Source: Ewingella americana ATCC 33852 | Lineage (GTDB): Bacteria; Pseudomonadota; Gammaproteobacteria; Enterobacterales; Enterobacteriaceae | Reading direction: 5' to 3' | Length of the DNA stretch: 64,000 bases | Assembly: GCF_000735345.1 (NCBI RefSeq) | Contig: NZ_JMPJ01000018.1 | Location: 1 to 64,000 of the forward strand | Part shown: in pieces, positions 39,258-51,704 of the stretch | Position numbering within the stretch: the first letter of the stretch is position 1 | Layout of the letters: each line of letters begins with the position of its first letter | Program-made: the position numbers and the translations under genes | The notes under the pieces: generated by a model | Told to the model about the DNA's origin: nothing | Database searches by the model: none | The model's input: the letters and a program-made list of their open reading frames with translations, nothing else

Positions 39258-39620
39258 GCGTTTTTCCTCTACTTAAATCAGAGACAGCCATCGGTTGGGA
39301 TTGTCTGGTTTCAGGTCTCGTGGTCAGGAAGACAGACTACGATTTACGCCCAATAAATAAAAAGAGAGCGCTCTCATTTTTGCATCAAAAAAAATCAGTT
39401 CACGCAAAAATATCGACGTCGGCCCAGAAAAAGAGTGACGGAAAACTGCGCAACTGATGAATAGAGTTAAACCAAAGTGATCGGGAGTTGTAAATACCTC
39501 CCGACCATAGGATTTTTATATGAGGAAAAAATAGCGCTAAATTTCAGCTATTTAGTTTAATGGTAAGCCGGAACTATTTTCCGTAAGTGAGATCTCAAGC
39601 AAATCTTGGTGCAGTAAAAT
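39258..39620. other. Intergenic region, PTS IIA / barA 3' side
   Basis: 363 bases. It holds the GAGAGCGCTCTC operator-like palindrome near the PTS promoter side and a hairpin TCGGGAG-N10-CTCCCGA at 39481-39504 that lies downstream of barA on the minus strand but lacks a T-run. A 72-codon plus-strand frame over the IIA start is a shadow. Confidence 0.5.
39364..39375. promoter_or_regulatory. LacI-family-like operator upstream of the PTS genes
   Basis: GAGAGCGCTCTC is a perfect 12-bp palindrome with the central CG typical of LacI/GalR operators, flanked by A- and T-rich DNA, 107 bases before the IIA start. A cellobiose- or beta-glucoside-responsive repressor would fit; no such regulator gene is in the window. 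Confidence 0.5.
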
Positions 39621-42368
39621 TTACTGTTTAAGATGCAGTTGAGCTTCGCGGGTCACATTTTCAATTTCGTCCAATAACTCGAACCATTCCGGCTCCAGCT
39701 CGCTCGCCGGGATGTTTTTCCGCAATTGCTGTTCAAGGTAGAAACAGAGCTGTTTCAGGCGTGGTACGCCACTGTAACTACAGCTGCCGTGCAGCTTATG
39801 GATCAGCGACAGAATGTCTTCGTCCGGCTCGCCCTGCGCCACGGCGTTAACCCGCTCGGTGACTTGTGGCAGGAAGTCGACCAGCATTTGCAGCAGATCG
39901 CGCGCTAAATCCTCTTTGTTAGCCGACTGGCGTAGAGCCAGTTGCCAGTCCAGCGTGCTCATCGGCATGCTGCCACTCTCCTGATTGAGCGGCGATTCCT
40001 GCGGCGTTTGGTGCGAGTAATGGCGGGCCAGCACGCGTTTCAGCATGCTTTCATCAATTGGTTTCGCCAGATAATCGTCCATCCCCACTTTGAGCAGTTG
40101 TTCGCGCTCGCCGCTCAGCGAGTGGGCGGTGACGGCTATGATTGGCGTCTTGGCGTGGCGCGGCAGCTGGTGAATGATTTCACTGGCGCGAATGCCATCG
40201 ATGTTCGGCATCTGAATATCCATCAAAATGATATCCAAATCGTTATTGCGCGCCATGTCGATGGCCTCTTCACCGCTGTGGCAAAGCAGGGTGGTTTCCA
40301 CTAATTCTTCCAACAGGGTGCCGATCAGCTTGAGGTTCGCCGGGTTGTCATCCACCGCCATCGCCGTCAGCGGCAGGCGGTCTGAGCGCGCGCCGTCAGC
40401 GTTCAAGATTGGCGGCGAATAAGGCGTCGCCAGCAGCAGCGGCAGCAGGCGAATACTGGAAATAGGCTTGATTAAACAAGCCTGTACGCCGCGATTTTTC
40501 AGCGATTCCGCATCGACTTGGAACTCGCTCGGCAGCGCCAACAGCAGGCGGTCAGTCATGCTTAACACCTTTTGCAGGCGCGCGTCGTAGTCAGAAAGCT
40601 GGTGGTCGAGCTTCACCGGAATACTGCACAGCATCAGGTCGTAATAAGGGTCCGGCAGGGCCTGAATGGTGGTGCGATGCACCACGTCGAGTGGCGTCGA
40701 CTGCAAGATTTCCAACGTGGCTTTCGCCGCCGCCGGGTTGGCTTCCACATAGGCCAGACGCTTCCCTTCGAGGCAGTTCATGGAGAGCGGCGTGATGTGG
40801 CGGTTGTCGTTCAACTCAAGGGTGATGTGGAACCAGAAGGTTGAGCCGCGATTAATCTGGCTGTAGAAGCTGATGTCGCCGCCCATCTCCTTGACCAGTC
40901 GCTGCGTGATAACCAGCCCCAGCCCGGTACCGCCGTGGCGGCGCGAAATACTGGCGTCGGCCTGCCGGAAGGCTTGGAACAGCTGCGACTGTTGGCGCTC
41001 AGATATTCCGATCCCTGTGTCATGGATTTGTACTTCCAACTCGACTTGCAAATTGTTCTGCGAGCGAACTTCCACATTGATATCAATGTTGCCATTTTCG
41101 GTGAACTTGATGGCATTTCCGAGTAAGTTGGTGACAACCTGCTGCAAACGCATCGGGTCGCCAAGGACACTTTCAGGCACGTTGTTGTGCACATTGAGCG
41201 TCAGCTCTAAGCCTTTTTCATGGGCGGTGTGGGCCAGGAGCACGACCACTTCATCCAGCATTTCACGCAGGGAGAACGGGATATGCTCCAGCACCAGTTT
41301 GCCGGCTTCCAGCTTCGAGAAGTCGAGCACGTCATTAATAATAGTCAGCAGATTATTGGCAGAACGTTCAATGGTTTGCAGATAATCGGCCTGCGTCGGC
41401 GACAGCGGCGTTTTCAGCGTCTGGCGAGTGAAGCCAATCACCCCATTGAGCGGGGTACGCAGCTCGTGAGACATGTTGGCGAGGAACTCCGACTTAATAC
41501 GGGCAGCCTCCTGCGCGCGCTTTTTCGCCAGATCCAATTCAACGTTTTGGATCTCCATCTGCTCCAGCGTCTCTCGCAGATCCGAAGTCGCCTGATCAAT
41601 GTTCTGCTGCACCTCTTCATGGTAAGCGGTCAACGACATCGCCATCGAGTTGATGCCGTTTTTCAGCATGCTCAGTTCGCCCAGCATATTGCCTTCGACG
41701 CGGCTATCAAGCTGACCGCGGCGAATTCGGTCAACCGTATTGACCATGTTGCGAATTGGGCCGGTTACATCGCGCATCAGGCGGTAAGAGAACAGCGTGG
41801 CGATGCCCAGACAGAGCAGCAGTAACATGGTGGAGACAAAGGCTTCCTGATACTGCTGTAGGCGGACCGAGCTAAGATCTAAATCAATGGCGATATAGCC
41901 GAGATTGCGCGCGGGCGAGGTGTGGAAGGCGTCGTCATCCGCCGAGGTGTGGTTTTCGGCTAAAATTGGCGTGCGCAAAATCAGTGAGTCACCCATGCGC
42001 TTTTGGGTGAGTTCGCGCGGGATATCGTTGACTGAGGCCACCTGCAACTTGTTGCCTTCGCGCAACGAGTTAGAGGTGGCAAACAGTTTGTTCTGCCCGT
42101 CGAACACGCTAATTGCGCGAACAATCTCAGAATGGTTGCGATGCAGGCGGCTGATCAAACGCGTTACTGGCTCTCGCTCACGGAAGGTCATGCCATATTC
42201 ACTGGCGACGGCCAAAGGCTCAATAATGCTGGATCCGGAGTCGGTTAATTGCTTCTGTAACTCGTTATAACGATGCACCACAAAGAAGGTGCTGAGCAGC
42301 AGACCAATCATCAAAGTCGGTGCCAGAATTAAAATCATCATCCGTGCGCGAAGGCTATATTTGGTCAT
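39621..42368 (-). CDS. barA: Hybrid sensor histidine kinase BarA
   Basis: Tripartite inner-membrane kinase of the BarA-UvrY system, which controls the csrB/csrC RNAs; 915 residues. Order: transmembrane helices at about 10-31 and 178-196 around a periplasmic sensor, HAMP, histidine kinase with His301 ([12 protein letters not shown]) and TGLGL, a receiver with Asp717 (ILMDIQMP), and a C-terminal HPt with His about 860 ([10 protein letters not shown]). The ATG aligns with E. coli ([18 protein letters not shown]); the frame is open 19 codons upstream into rlmD's leader. Divergent from rlmD as in E. coli. Confidence 0.95.
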   Translation of the reverse strand: MTKYSLRARMMILILAPTLMIGLLLSTFFVVHRYNELQKQLTDSGSSIIEPLAVASEYGMTFREREPVTRLISRLHRNHSEIVRAISVFDGQNKLFATSNSLREGNKLQVASVNDIPRELTQKRMGDSLILRTPILAENHTSADDDAFHTSPARNLGYIAIDLDLSSVRLQQYQEAFVSTMLLLLCLGIATLFSYRLMRDVTGPIRNMVNTVDRIRRGQLDSRVEGNMLGELSMLKNGINSMAMSLTAYHEEVQQNIDQATSDLRETLEQMEIQNVELDLAKKRAQEAARIKSEFLANMSHELRTPLNGVIGFTRQTLKTPLSPTQADYLQTIERSANNLLTIINDVLDFSKLEAGKLVLEHIPFSLREMLDEVVVLLAHTAHEKGLELTLNVHNNVPESVLGDPMRLQQVVTNLLGNAIKFTENGNIDINVEVRSQNNLQVELEVQIHDTGIGISERQQSQLFQAFRQADASISRRHGGTGLGLVITQRLVKEMGGDISFYSQINRGSTFWFHITLELNDNRHITPLSMNCLEGKRLAYVEANPAAAKATLEILQSTPLDVVHRTTIQALPDPYYDLMLCSIPVKLDHQLSDYDARLQKVLSMTDRLLLALPSEFQVDAESLKNRGVQACLIKPISSIRLLPLLLATPYSPPILNADGARSDRLPLTAMAVDDNPANLKLIGTLLEELVETTLLCHSGEEAIDMARNNDLDIILMDIQMPNIDGIRASEIIHQLPRHAKTPIIAVTAHSLSGEREQLLKVGMDDYLAKPIDESMLKRVLARHYSHQTPQESPLNQESGSMPMSTLDWQLALRQSANKEDLARDLLQMLVDFLPQVTERVNAVAQGEPDEDILSLIHKLHGSCSYSGVPRLKQLCFYLEQQLRKNIPASELEPEWFELLDEIENVTREAQLHLKQ

Positions 42369-42434
42369 GAGGTTCCAATGTGGGAGAATCAGCAGCTGAA
42401 AGACCTTAATTGACTCAGCGTGCAATCAACAATA

Positions 42435-43808
42435 ATGGCCCAATTCTACTCTCCGAATCGTCGCGTGACGACCCGGCAAACAATAACTGTGACTGCCACC
42501 GACCTGGATGCATTTGGTCAGGGTGTGGCGCGCCACAACGGTAAAGCAGTGTTTATCAGCGGGTTACTGCCCGGCGAACAGGCCGAGGTGACGCTCACCG
42601 AGGACAAACGCCAGTATGCCAAAGGGCGTGTAAAACGCCTGCTGACCACCAGCGAACAGCGCGTGAAACCGGCCTGTCCACACTTCAACACCTGTGGCGG
42701 CTGTCAGCAGCAACATGCCAGTGAAGTATTACAGCAACAGAGCAAATCTGCGGCCTTATTACGCCTTATTTCACGCGAAACGGGGGTAGAAGCGCAACCT
42801 CAGCCGGTGATTGCTGGCCCACAGTATGGCTATCGACGCCGAGCGCGGCTGGGTTTACAAATTGCCGGAAGTGCTAAAGGCGGCGGGAAAGGCAAAAATA
42901 AAATGGCGTCTTCCTCATCTTCTTCTACGCTGGTGATGGGTTTTCGTCAGGAAGGCTCAAATGATCTGGTGGCGATAAACCGCTGCCCGGTGCTGCGCCC
43001 CGAGCTGGAACGCCTGTTGGTACCTTTGCAACACTGCCTTTCGCAACTCTCAGCGGCCCAGCGTTTGGGGCATGTTGAACTGGTGCTGGCCGAAAATGGT
43101 CCACTAATAGTGCTGCGCCATCTTGACCCGCTGAAAGAGCAAGACCGCGCCAGCCTGCTGGCCTTCGGTGCTGAACACGGCGTGGCCCTGTGGCTGGCGG
43201 CAGAGAGCGACAGCTTAGAGTTGCTGTGCGGCGAGCAGCCGCTGTACCAAATCGACGATTTGTCGCTGAAATTCAGCCCGCGCGATTTCATTCAGGTCAA
43301 TGATGACGTCAACCAGCAAATGGTGGCACAGGCGATAGAATGGCTAGATCTCAATTCCGACGATCGCCTATTGGATTTATTCTGCGGTGTGGGTAATTTC
43401 ACCCTGCCTTTAGCCAAGCGTGTAAAGCATGTCACCGGCGTAGAAGGTGTTGCCACGCTGGTGGCGAATGGGCAAGATAATGCCATTCGAAATAATTTGA
43501 ACAATGCTGAATTCTTCCATGAAAATCTGGAAGAGGATGTCAGCCAGCAACCTTGGGCGGCACAGGGCTTTAATAAAGTGCTGCTCGACCCTGCAAGGGC
43601 CGGAGCCGCTGGCGTTATGGCACATATTATTAAGCTGGATCCGCAGCGCGTGGTGTATGTCTCATGCAACCCCACGACTTTAGCGCGGGACAGCAAAATT
43701 TTGTTGGAGGCGGGTTATCGCTTAGCTCAGGTTCGCATGCTGGATATGTTCCCGCACACTGGGCATCTTGAGTCGATGGCTCTGTTTATCAACCCGTCTG
43801 CCGCCTGA
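42435..43808 (+). CDS. rlmD: 23S rRNA (uracil-1939-C5)-methyltransferase RlmD
   Basis: Makes m5U1939 in 23S rRNA (formerly RumA), 457 residues. The TRAM domain is N-terminal; the Fe-S cysteines are Cys81, Cys87, Cys90 and Cys184; the SAM motif [14 protein letters not shown] and catalytic Cys in [11 protein letters not shown] follow. Compared with E. coli there is an insert of about 17 residues at 144-165 made of [12 protein letters not shown] and a run of six serines, between RRRARLGLQ and LVMGFR. Start chosen at the ATG aligning with E. coli MAQFYS. Confidence 0.95.
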   Translation: MAQFYSPNRRVTTRQTITVTATDLDAFGQGVARHNGKAVFISGLLPGEQAEVTLTEDKRQYAKGRVKRLLTTSEQRVKPACPHFNTCGGCQQQHASEVLQQQSKSAALLRLISRETGVEAQPQPVIAGPQYGYRRRARLGLQIAGSAKGGGKGKNKMASSSSSSTLVMGFRQEGSNDLVAINRCPVLRPELERLLVPLQHCLSQLSAAQRLGHVELVLAENGPLIVLRHLDPLKEQDRASLLAFGAEHGVALWLAAESDSLELLCGEQPLYQIDDLSLKFSPRDFIQVNDDVNQQMVAQAIEWLDLNSDDRLLDLFCGVGNFTLPLAKRVKHVTGVEGVATLVANGQDNAIRNNLNNAEFFHENLEEDVSQQPWAAQGFNKVLLDPARAGAAGVMAHIIKLDPQRVVYVSCNPTTLARDSKILLEAGYRLAQVRMLDMFPHTGHLESMALFINPSAA

Positions 43809-43835
43809 ATGGCAGCAGAAATGTAGGGAGAGGGT

Positions 43836-46079
43836 ATGGTTGCGGTAAGAAGTGCACATTTGAACACGGCAGGCGAGTTTGCGCTCGACGACTGGATAAC
43901 CAGTTTAGGCCTTTCTAGCCAGCAGTCATGTGAGCGTTTAGCCGAAACCTGGCGCTACTGCGAACAACAGACACAAGGCCATCCAGATGCCTCGCTGCTT
44001 TTATGGCGCGGGCTGGAGATGGTCGAGATCCTCTCTACCCTGAGCATGGACAACGACAGCATGCGCGCCGCGCTGCTGTTCCCCGTGGTTGATGTTGGCA
44101 TTATCGATGAAGACACGCTGACCCAGCAGTTCGGCAAAAGCATTACTGACTTGGTGCACGGCGTGCGCGATATGGACGCCATTCGCCAGCTAAAAGCCAC
44201 GCAAAACGACTCTATGGCCTCCGAGCAGGTGGATAACGTTCGCCGCATGCTGCTGGCGATGGTGGAAGATTTCCGCTGCGTGGTGCTCAAGCTTGCCGAA
44301 CGTATCGCTCACCTGCGCGAAGTGAAAGACGCGCCGGAAGAAGAGCGCGTGTTGGCGGCCAAAGAGTGTACTAACATCTATGCACCGCTGGCGAACCGCT
44401 TGGGGATTGGCCAGTTAAAATGGGAGCTGGAAGACTTCTGCTTCCGTTACCTGCATCCTGACGAATACAAAAGAATCGCCAAACTGCTGCACGAGCGTCG
44501 CATCGACCGCGAGCAGTATATTGACGATTTCGTCTCCACCGTGCGCGGTGCGATGGCCGAAGAGGGCATCAAAGTTGATGTCTATGGCCGTCCGAAACAC
44601 ATCTACAGCATCTGGCGCAAGATGCAGAAAAAAGCGCTGTCGTTTGACGAGCTGTTTGACGTGCGCGCGGTGCGTATCGTGGTTGAGCGCCTGCAAGACT
44701 GCTATGCGGCGCTGGGTATCGTTCACACCCATTTCCGCCATCTGCCTGACGAGTTTGATGACTACGTCGCCAACCCGAAACCTAACGGCTATCAGTCGAT
44801 TCATACCGTGGTTCTCGGCCCGCGCGGCAAAACCCTTGAAGTGCAAATCCGTACTCGCCAGATGCATGAAGATGCCGAGCTGGGCGTCGCCGCGCACTGG
44901 AAATACAAAGAAGGTACTGCCGTGGCCGGTGGCCGCAGCGGTGGCTACGAAGGCCGCATTGCTTGGCTGCGTAAACTGATTGCGTGGCAGGAAGAGATGG
45001 CTGATTCAGGCGAAATGCTTGATGAAGTGCGCAGTCAGGTGTTCGACGACCGCGTCTACGTGTTTACGCCAAAAGGCGACGTTATTGACTTGCCGATGGG
45101 CTCCACGCCGCTCGACTTCGCTTATCACATCCACAGCGATGTCGGACACCGTTGTATCGGAGCCAAGATTGGCGGGCGCATCGTGCCGTTCACCTATCAG
45201 CTGCAAATGGGCGATCAGATTGAGATCATCACCCAGAAGCACCCGAACCCAAGCCGCGACTGGCTGAACCCGAACCTAGGCTATGTCACCACCAGCCGCG
45301 GGCGTTCGAAGATCCACAACTGGTTCCGCAAGCAGGATCGCGACAAGAACATTATTGCCGGTAAACAGATCCTCGACGACGAACTGGACAGACTGGATAT
45401 CAGCATCAAAGATGCCGAGAAACTGCTGCTGCCGCGCTACAACGTCAACTCGCTGGATGAAGTGCTGGCGGCCATCGGTAATGGCGATATTCGCCTTAAC
45501 CAGATGGTGAACTTCCTGCAATCTCAGTTGAAAAAACCGAGTGCGGAAGAGTTAGACAAAGAGGCGCTGCGCCAGCTGACGCAGAAAACCTCCGCGCCGC
45601 CGCCGCGCAGCAATGGCAAGGACAACGGTCGCGTAGTGGTGGAAGGCGTCGGTAATCTGATGCACCACATCGCGCGCTGCTGCCAGCCGATCCCGGGCGA
45701 TGAGATCGTGGGTTACATCACTCAGGGCCGTGGGATCTCGATTCACCGCGCCGACTGTGACCAGTTGGAAGACCTGCGCCAGAACGCGCCGGAGCGCGTG
45801 GTCGACGCCGTGTGGGGCGAAAGCTACTCCAGCGGCTACTCGCTGGTGGTTCGCGTGGTGGCCAATGATCGCAGCGGCCTGCTGCGCGACATCACCACCA
45901 TTCTGGCCAACGAGAAGGTTAACGTGCTCGGCGTTGCCAGCCGTAGCGACACCAAGCAGCAGCTGGCGACTATCGATATGGACATCGAAATCTACAACCC
46001 GCAGGTGCTGGGGCGCGTAATAGCCAAGCTCAACCAACTGCCGGATGTGATTGACGCCAAACGCCTTCACGGCAACTAA
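43836..46079 (+). CDS. relA: (p)ppGpp synthetase I RelA
   Basis: Ribosome-associated ppGpp synthetase of the stringent response, 747 residues (744 in E. coli). The N-terminal hydrolase-like domain lacks the HD motif (ALLFPVVDVGII in its place), so it is synthetase-only. The synthetase region has YGRPKHIYSIWRKMQKK and NPKPNGYQSIHT; then the TGS domain (VYVFTPKGDVIDLPMGSTPLDFAY), a zinc-finger region with Cys-Cys (HHIARCCQPIPGD) and a C-terminal ACT domain. Follows rlmD by 27 bases. Works with DksA, also in this window. Confidence 0.97.
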   Translation: MVAVRSAHLNTAGEFALDDWITSLGLSSQQSCERLAETWRYCEQQTQGHPDASLLLWRGLEMVEILSTLSMDNDSMRAALLFPVVDVGIIDEDTLTQQFGKSITDLVHGVRDMDAIRQLKATQNDSMASEQVDNVRRMLLAMVEDFRCVVLKLAERIAHLREVKDAPEEERVLAAKECTNIYAPLANRLGIGQLKWELEDFCFRYLHPDEYKRIAKLLHERRIDREQYIDDFVSTVRGAMAEEGIKVDVYGRPKHIYSIWRKMQKKALSFDELFDVRAVRIVVERLQDCYAALGIVHTHFRHLPDEFDDYVANPKPNGYQSIHTVVLGPRGKTLEVQIRTRQMHEDAELGVAAHWKYKEGTAVAGGRSGGYEGRIAWLRKLIAWQEEMADSGEMLDEVRSQVFDDRVYVFTPKGDVIDLPMGSTPLDFAYHIHSDVGHRCIGAKIGGRIVPFTYQLQMGDQIEIITQKHPNPSRDWLNPNLGYVTTSRGRSKIHNWFRKQDRDKNIIAGKQILDDELDRLDISIKDAEKLLLPRYNVNSLDEVLAAIGNGDIRLNQMVNFLQSQLKKPSAEELDKEALRQLTQKTSAPPPRSNGKDNGRVVVEGVGNLMHHIARCCQPIPGDEIVGYITQGRGISIHRADCDQLEDLRQNAPERVVDAVWGESYSSGYSLVVRVVANDRSGLLRDITTILANEKVNVLGVASRSDTKQQLATIDMDIEIYNPQVLGRVIAKLNQLPDVIDAKRLHGN

Positions 46080-46095
46080 GCATTGTGATTTTACT

Positions 46096-46122
46096 GGCCC
46101 GCTTGTCGGGCCTTTATTTTTT
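46096..46122 (+). terminator. relA terminator
   Basis: GGCCCG-CTTGT-CGGGCC followed by TTTATTTTTT, 16 bases after the stop. Confidence 0.85.
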
Positions 46123-46172
46123 ACGGTTGGCGCTCAGACGCCCGCCGCTCAATAAGAAACGGACAGCCCGCC

Positions 46173-46979
46173 ATGACAGAATCAGCCCTGCAACGTTTGC
46201 TCACCATCATGAAAACCCTGCGCGACCCGATTGCCGGATGCCCGTGGGACAAGGAGCAGACCTTCGAAACCATCGCGCCTTACACTCTTGAAGAGACCTA
46301 CGAAGTGCTCGACGCTATCGCCCGCAAGGACTATGACGACGTGCGCGATGAGCTGGGCGACTTGCTTTTCCAAGTGGTGTTTTATGCCCAAATGGGCAGC
46401 GAGCAGGGGCTGTTTGCCTTCGACGATATCTGCAATGCCATCTCCGACAAGCTTGAGCGCCGCCATCCTCACGTTTTCGCCAATGCCGGTAGCCCGCAAA
46501 GCGAGAAGAGCAGTCAGGACGTGCTGGTGAAATGGGAAGCGCGCAAGGCGCTGGAAAGGGCAGAGAAGTCCCTGCATTCGGCTCTGGATGACATTCCACA
46601 GGCTCTGCCGGCCCTGATGCGCGCGCACAAAATCCAAAAGCGCTGCGCCAACGTGGGCTTCGACTGGACCACCCTCGGCCCGGTGCTGGACAAAGTCTAT
46701 GAAGAGATAGACGAAGTGATGCATGAGGCGCAGCAGGCGGTTATTGACGAAGAGAAGCTGGGCGAAGAGATTGGCGACCTGCTGTTTGCGACCGTTAACC
46801 TGTCGCGCCATCTGGGGCATAAGGCCGAAGATGCACTACAGGCCGCCAACCGTAAGTTTGAACGCCGCTTCCGTCAGGTCGAGCAGATCATTCGTGAACA
46901 AGGCTTAACCATGGAAGACGCGACGCTCGACCAAATGGAAGAGGCGTGGCAGCAAGTTAAGCAGGGCGAGGCGCACTGA
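46173..46979 (+). CDS. mazG: Nucleoside triphosphate pyrophosphohydrolase MazG
   Basis: All-alpha NTP-PPase with tandem MazG domains, 268 residues; hydrolyses NTPs and is linked to ppGpp control and to non-canonical nucleotide clean-up. Each half carries the EExxE...D metal motif (EETYEVLDA...DELGDLLF and EEIDEVMHEA...EEIGDLLFA). In E. coli mazE and mazF lie between relA and mazG; here only 93 bases separate the two genes and no toxin-antitoxin pair is present. Confidence 0.95.
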   Translation: MTESALQRLLTIMKTLRDPIAGCPWDKEQTFETIAPYTLEETYEVLDAIARKDYDDVRDELGDLLFQVVFYAQMGSEQGLFAFDDICNAISDKLERRHPHVFANAGSPQSEKSSQDVLVKWEARKALERAEKSLHSALDDIPQALPALMRAHKIQKRCANVGFDWTTLGPVLDKVYEEIDEVMHEAQQAVIDEEKLGEEIGDLLFATVNLSRHLGHKAEDALQAANRKFERRFRQVEQIIREQGLTMEDATLDQMEEAWQQVKQGEAH

Positions 46980-48962
<1,983 letters not shown>

Positions 48963-48972
48963 ATATAGGGGA

Positions 48973-49000
48973 AACAGCGTGCCATTTGGCACGTTGTTTG
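48973..49000 (+). terminator. Hairpin between pyrG and eno
   Basis: AACA-G-CGTGCC-ATTT-GGCACG-T-TGTT, then TTGTC. A moderate stem with a short T-rich tail: probably partial termination so that eno is also served by its own promoter. Confidence 0.55.
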
Positions 49001-49013
49001 TCTGAAGCTTTAG

Positions 49014-50333
<1,320 letters not shown>

Positions 50334-50357
50334 TTACTGCGCTTTAGAACACTTTCC

Positions 50358-50384
50358 TAAAAACCCGCTTCGGCGGGTTTTTTA
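50358..50384 (+). terminator. eno terminator
   Basis: A-run, ACCCGC-TTCG-GCGGGT, then TTTTT, 25 bases after the stop. Confidence 0.93.
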
Positions 50385-50509
50385 TTTGTATGGTGGAAGC
50401 AGTCATGGCGCAGAGGCTGCCTGCCACACTCACTTACAGCACAGGTTTGGACTGACAGGTCATATCTGTGATAATGCGCGCTGATTTTTTAGAGATGATT
50501 GAGAAAACC

Positions 50510-51181
50510 ATGCAGTACCCGATTAATGAAATGTTCGAAACCCTGCAAGGGGAAGGTTATTTTACCGGCGTGCCGGCTATCTTTATTCGCCTGCAGGGCT
50601 GCCCGGTGGGCTGTAGCTGGTGCGACACCAAACATACCTGGGACAAAATCGCCGATCGGGAAGTCGACGTACAACGTATTTTGGTCAAAACCGAAGAGAG
50701 TGATGCTTGGGGCAACGCCACGGCAGAGCAACTGCACGAGATCATTGTTCAACAGGGCTATACGGCACGCCACGTGGTGATCACCGGCGGCGAACCCTGC
50801 ATTTACGATTTAATGCCGCTGACCACGCTGCTAGAAAAAAACGGCTTTAGCTGCCAGATAGAAACCAGCGGGACCCATGAGGTGCGCTGCTCGGTGAATA
50901 CTTGGGTGACGGTGTCGCCAAAGGTCAACATGCGCGGCGGCTATGACATTCTGCCGCAGGCGTTGAAACGGGCTGATGAAGTGAAGCATCCGGTGGCGCG
51001 TCAGCGCGATATCGATGCCTTGGAAGAGTTACTGGCGACATTGACCGACGAAAAAGCGCGAATCATCGCTTTGCAGCCAATCAGTCAGAAAGAAGAAGCC
51101 ACCAAATTGTGCATTGCGACCTGCATTGCAAAAAATTGGCGGCTGTCGATGCAGACCCACAAATACCTAAATATCGCTTAG
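50510..51181 (+). CDS. queE: 7-carboxy-7-deazaguanine synthase QueE
   Basis: Radical-SAM enzyme making CDG from carboxytetrahydropterin in queuosine biosynthesis, 223 residues. The cluster cysteines Cys31, Cys35 and Cys38 (CPVGCSWC) show the CxxxCxxC spacing usual for this family, followed by TGGEPC. The ATG chosen aligns with E. coli (MQYPINEMF); 14 in-frame codons upstream have no conserved match. It converges on queD, with the two stop codons overlapping. Confidence 0.95.
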   Translation: MQYPINEMFETLQGEGYFTGVPAIFIRLQGCPVGCSWCDTKHTWDKIADREVDVQRILVKTEESDAWGNATAEQLHEIIVQQGYTARHVVITGGEPCIYDLMPLTTLLEKNGFSCQIETSGTHEVRCSVNTWVTVSPKVNMRGGYDILPQALKRADEVKHPVARQRDIDALEELLATLTDEKARIIALQPISQKEEATKLCIATCIAKNWRLSMQTHKYLNIA

Positions 51182-51537
51182 CCTTTATAGACGCAGCCCG
51201 CGGTGCAGGTCTCTTTGACACGTACGGCGGAAAGCAAAGGCAGCTTAGGCTTCATCTCATTCCAGATCCACTCGGCCAGCACTTCACTGGTCGGGTTCTC
51301 TAAGCCCGGAATATCGTTGAGATTATAGTGGTCGAGACGGTCCAATGTCGGGGCGAAAGCCGCTTTTAAATCAGCAAAATCCATTACCCAACCCGTATGC
51401 GGATCCACTTCACCGGTGATTTCTAATCTTACCGTGAAAGAGTGCCCGTGCAGGCGGCCGCATTTGTGGCCCGCTGGAACGTGAGGTAAATGGTGTGCGG
51501 CTTCGAACTGAAAATCTTTAAAAAGTGTGGTGGTCAT
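51178..51537 (-). CDS. queD: 6-carboxy-5,6,7,8-tetrahydropterin synthase QueD
   Basis: Converts dihydroneopterin triphosphate to carboxytetrahydropterin, the substrate of QueE; 119 residues. The zinc ligands His15, His30 and His32 (FEAAH, LHGHS), catalytic Cys26 ([11 protein letters not shown]) and the C-terminal VKETCTAGC are all present. The ATG aligning with E. coli is chosen; 23 upstream in-frame codons lie in the leader. Transcribed against queE. Confidence 0.95.
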   Translation of the reverse strand: MTTTLFKDFQFEAAHHLPHVPAGHKCGRLHGHSFTVRLEITGEVDPHTGWVMDFADLKAAFAPTLDRLDHYNLNDIPGLENPTSEVLAEWIWNEMKPKLPLLSAVRVKETCTAGCVYKG

Positions 51538-51704
51538 GGCGCTGTCTCGTTGCTCAAAAAACGCGGCATAGTAACGGAAATCCCGCGTTGGCGCCACGAA
51601 ATCCACGGTACATAGCTGTACAAGGCGTTACCAACCACTCCTTTACTCAGCCCGTTTTACTGACTTAAAGTGGCAGCAGTGAGACTAACCTATTGAGTGT
51701 TTGC

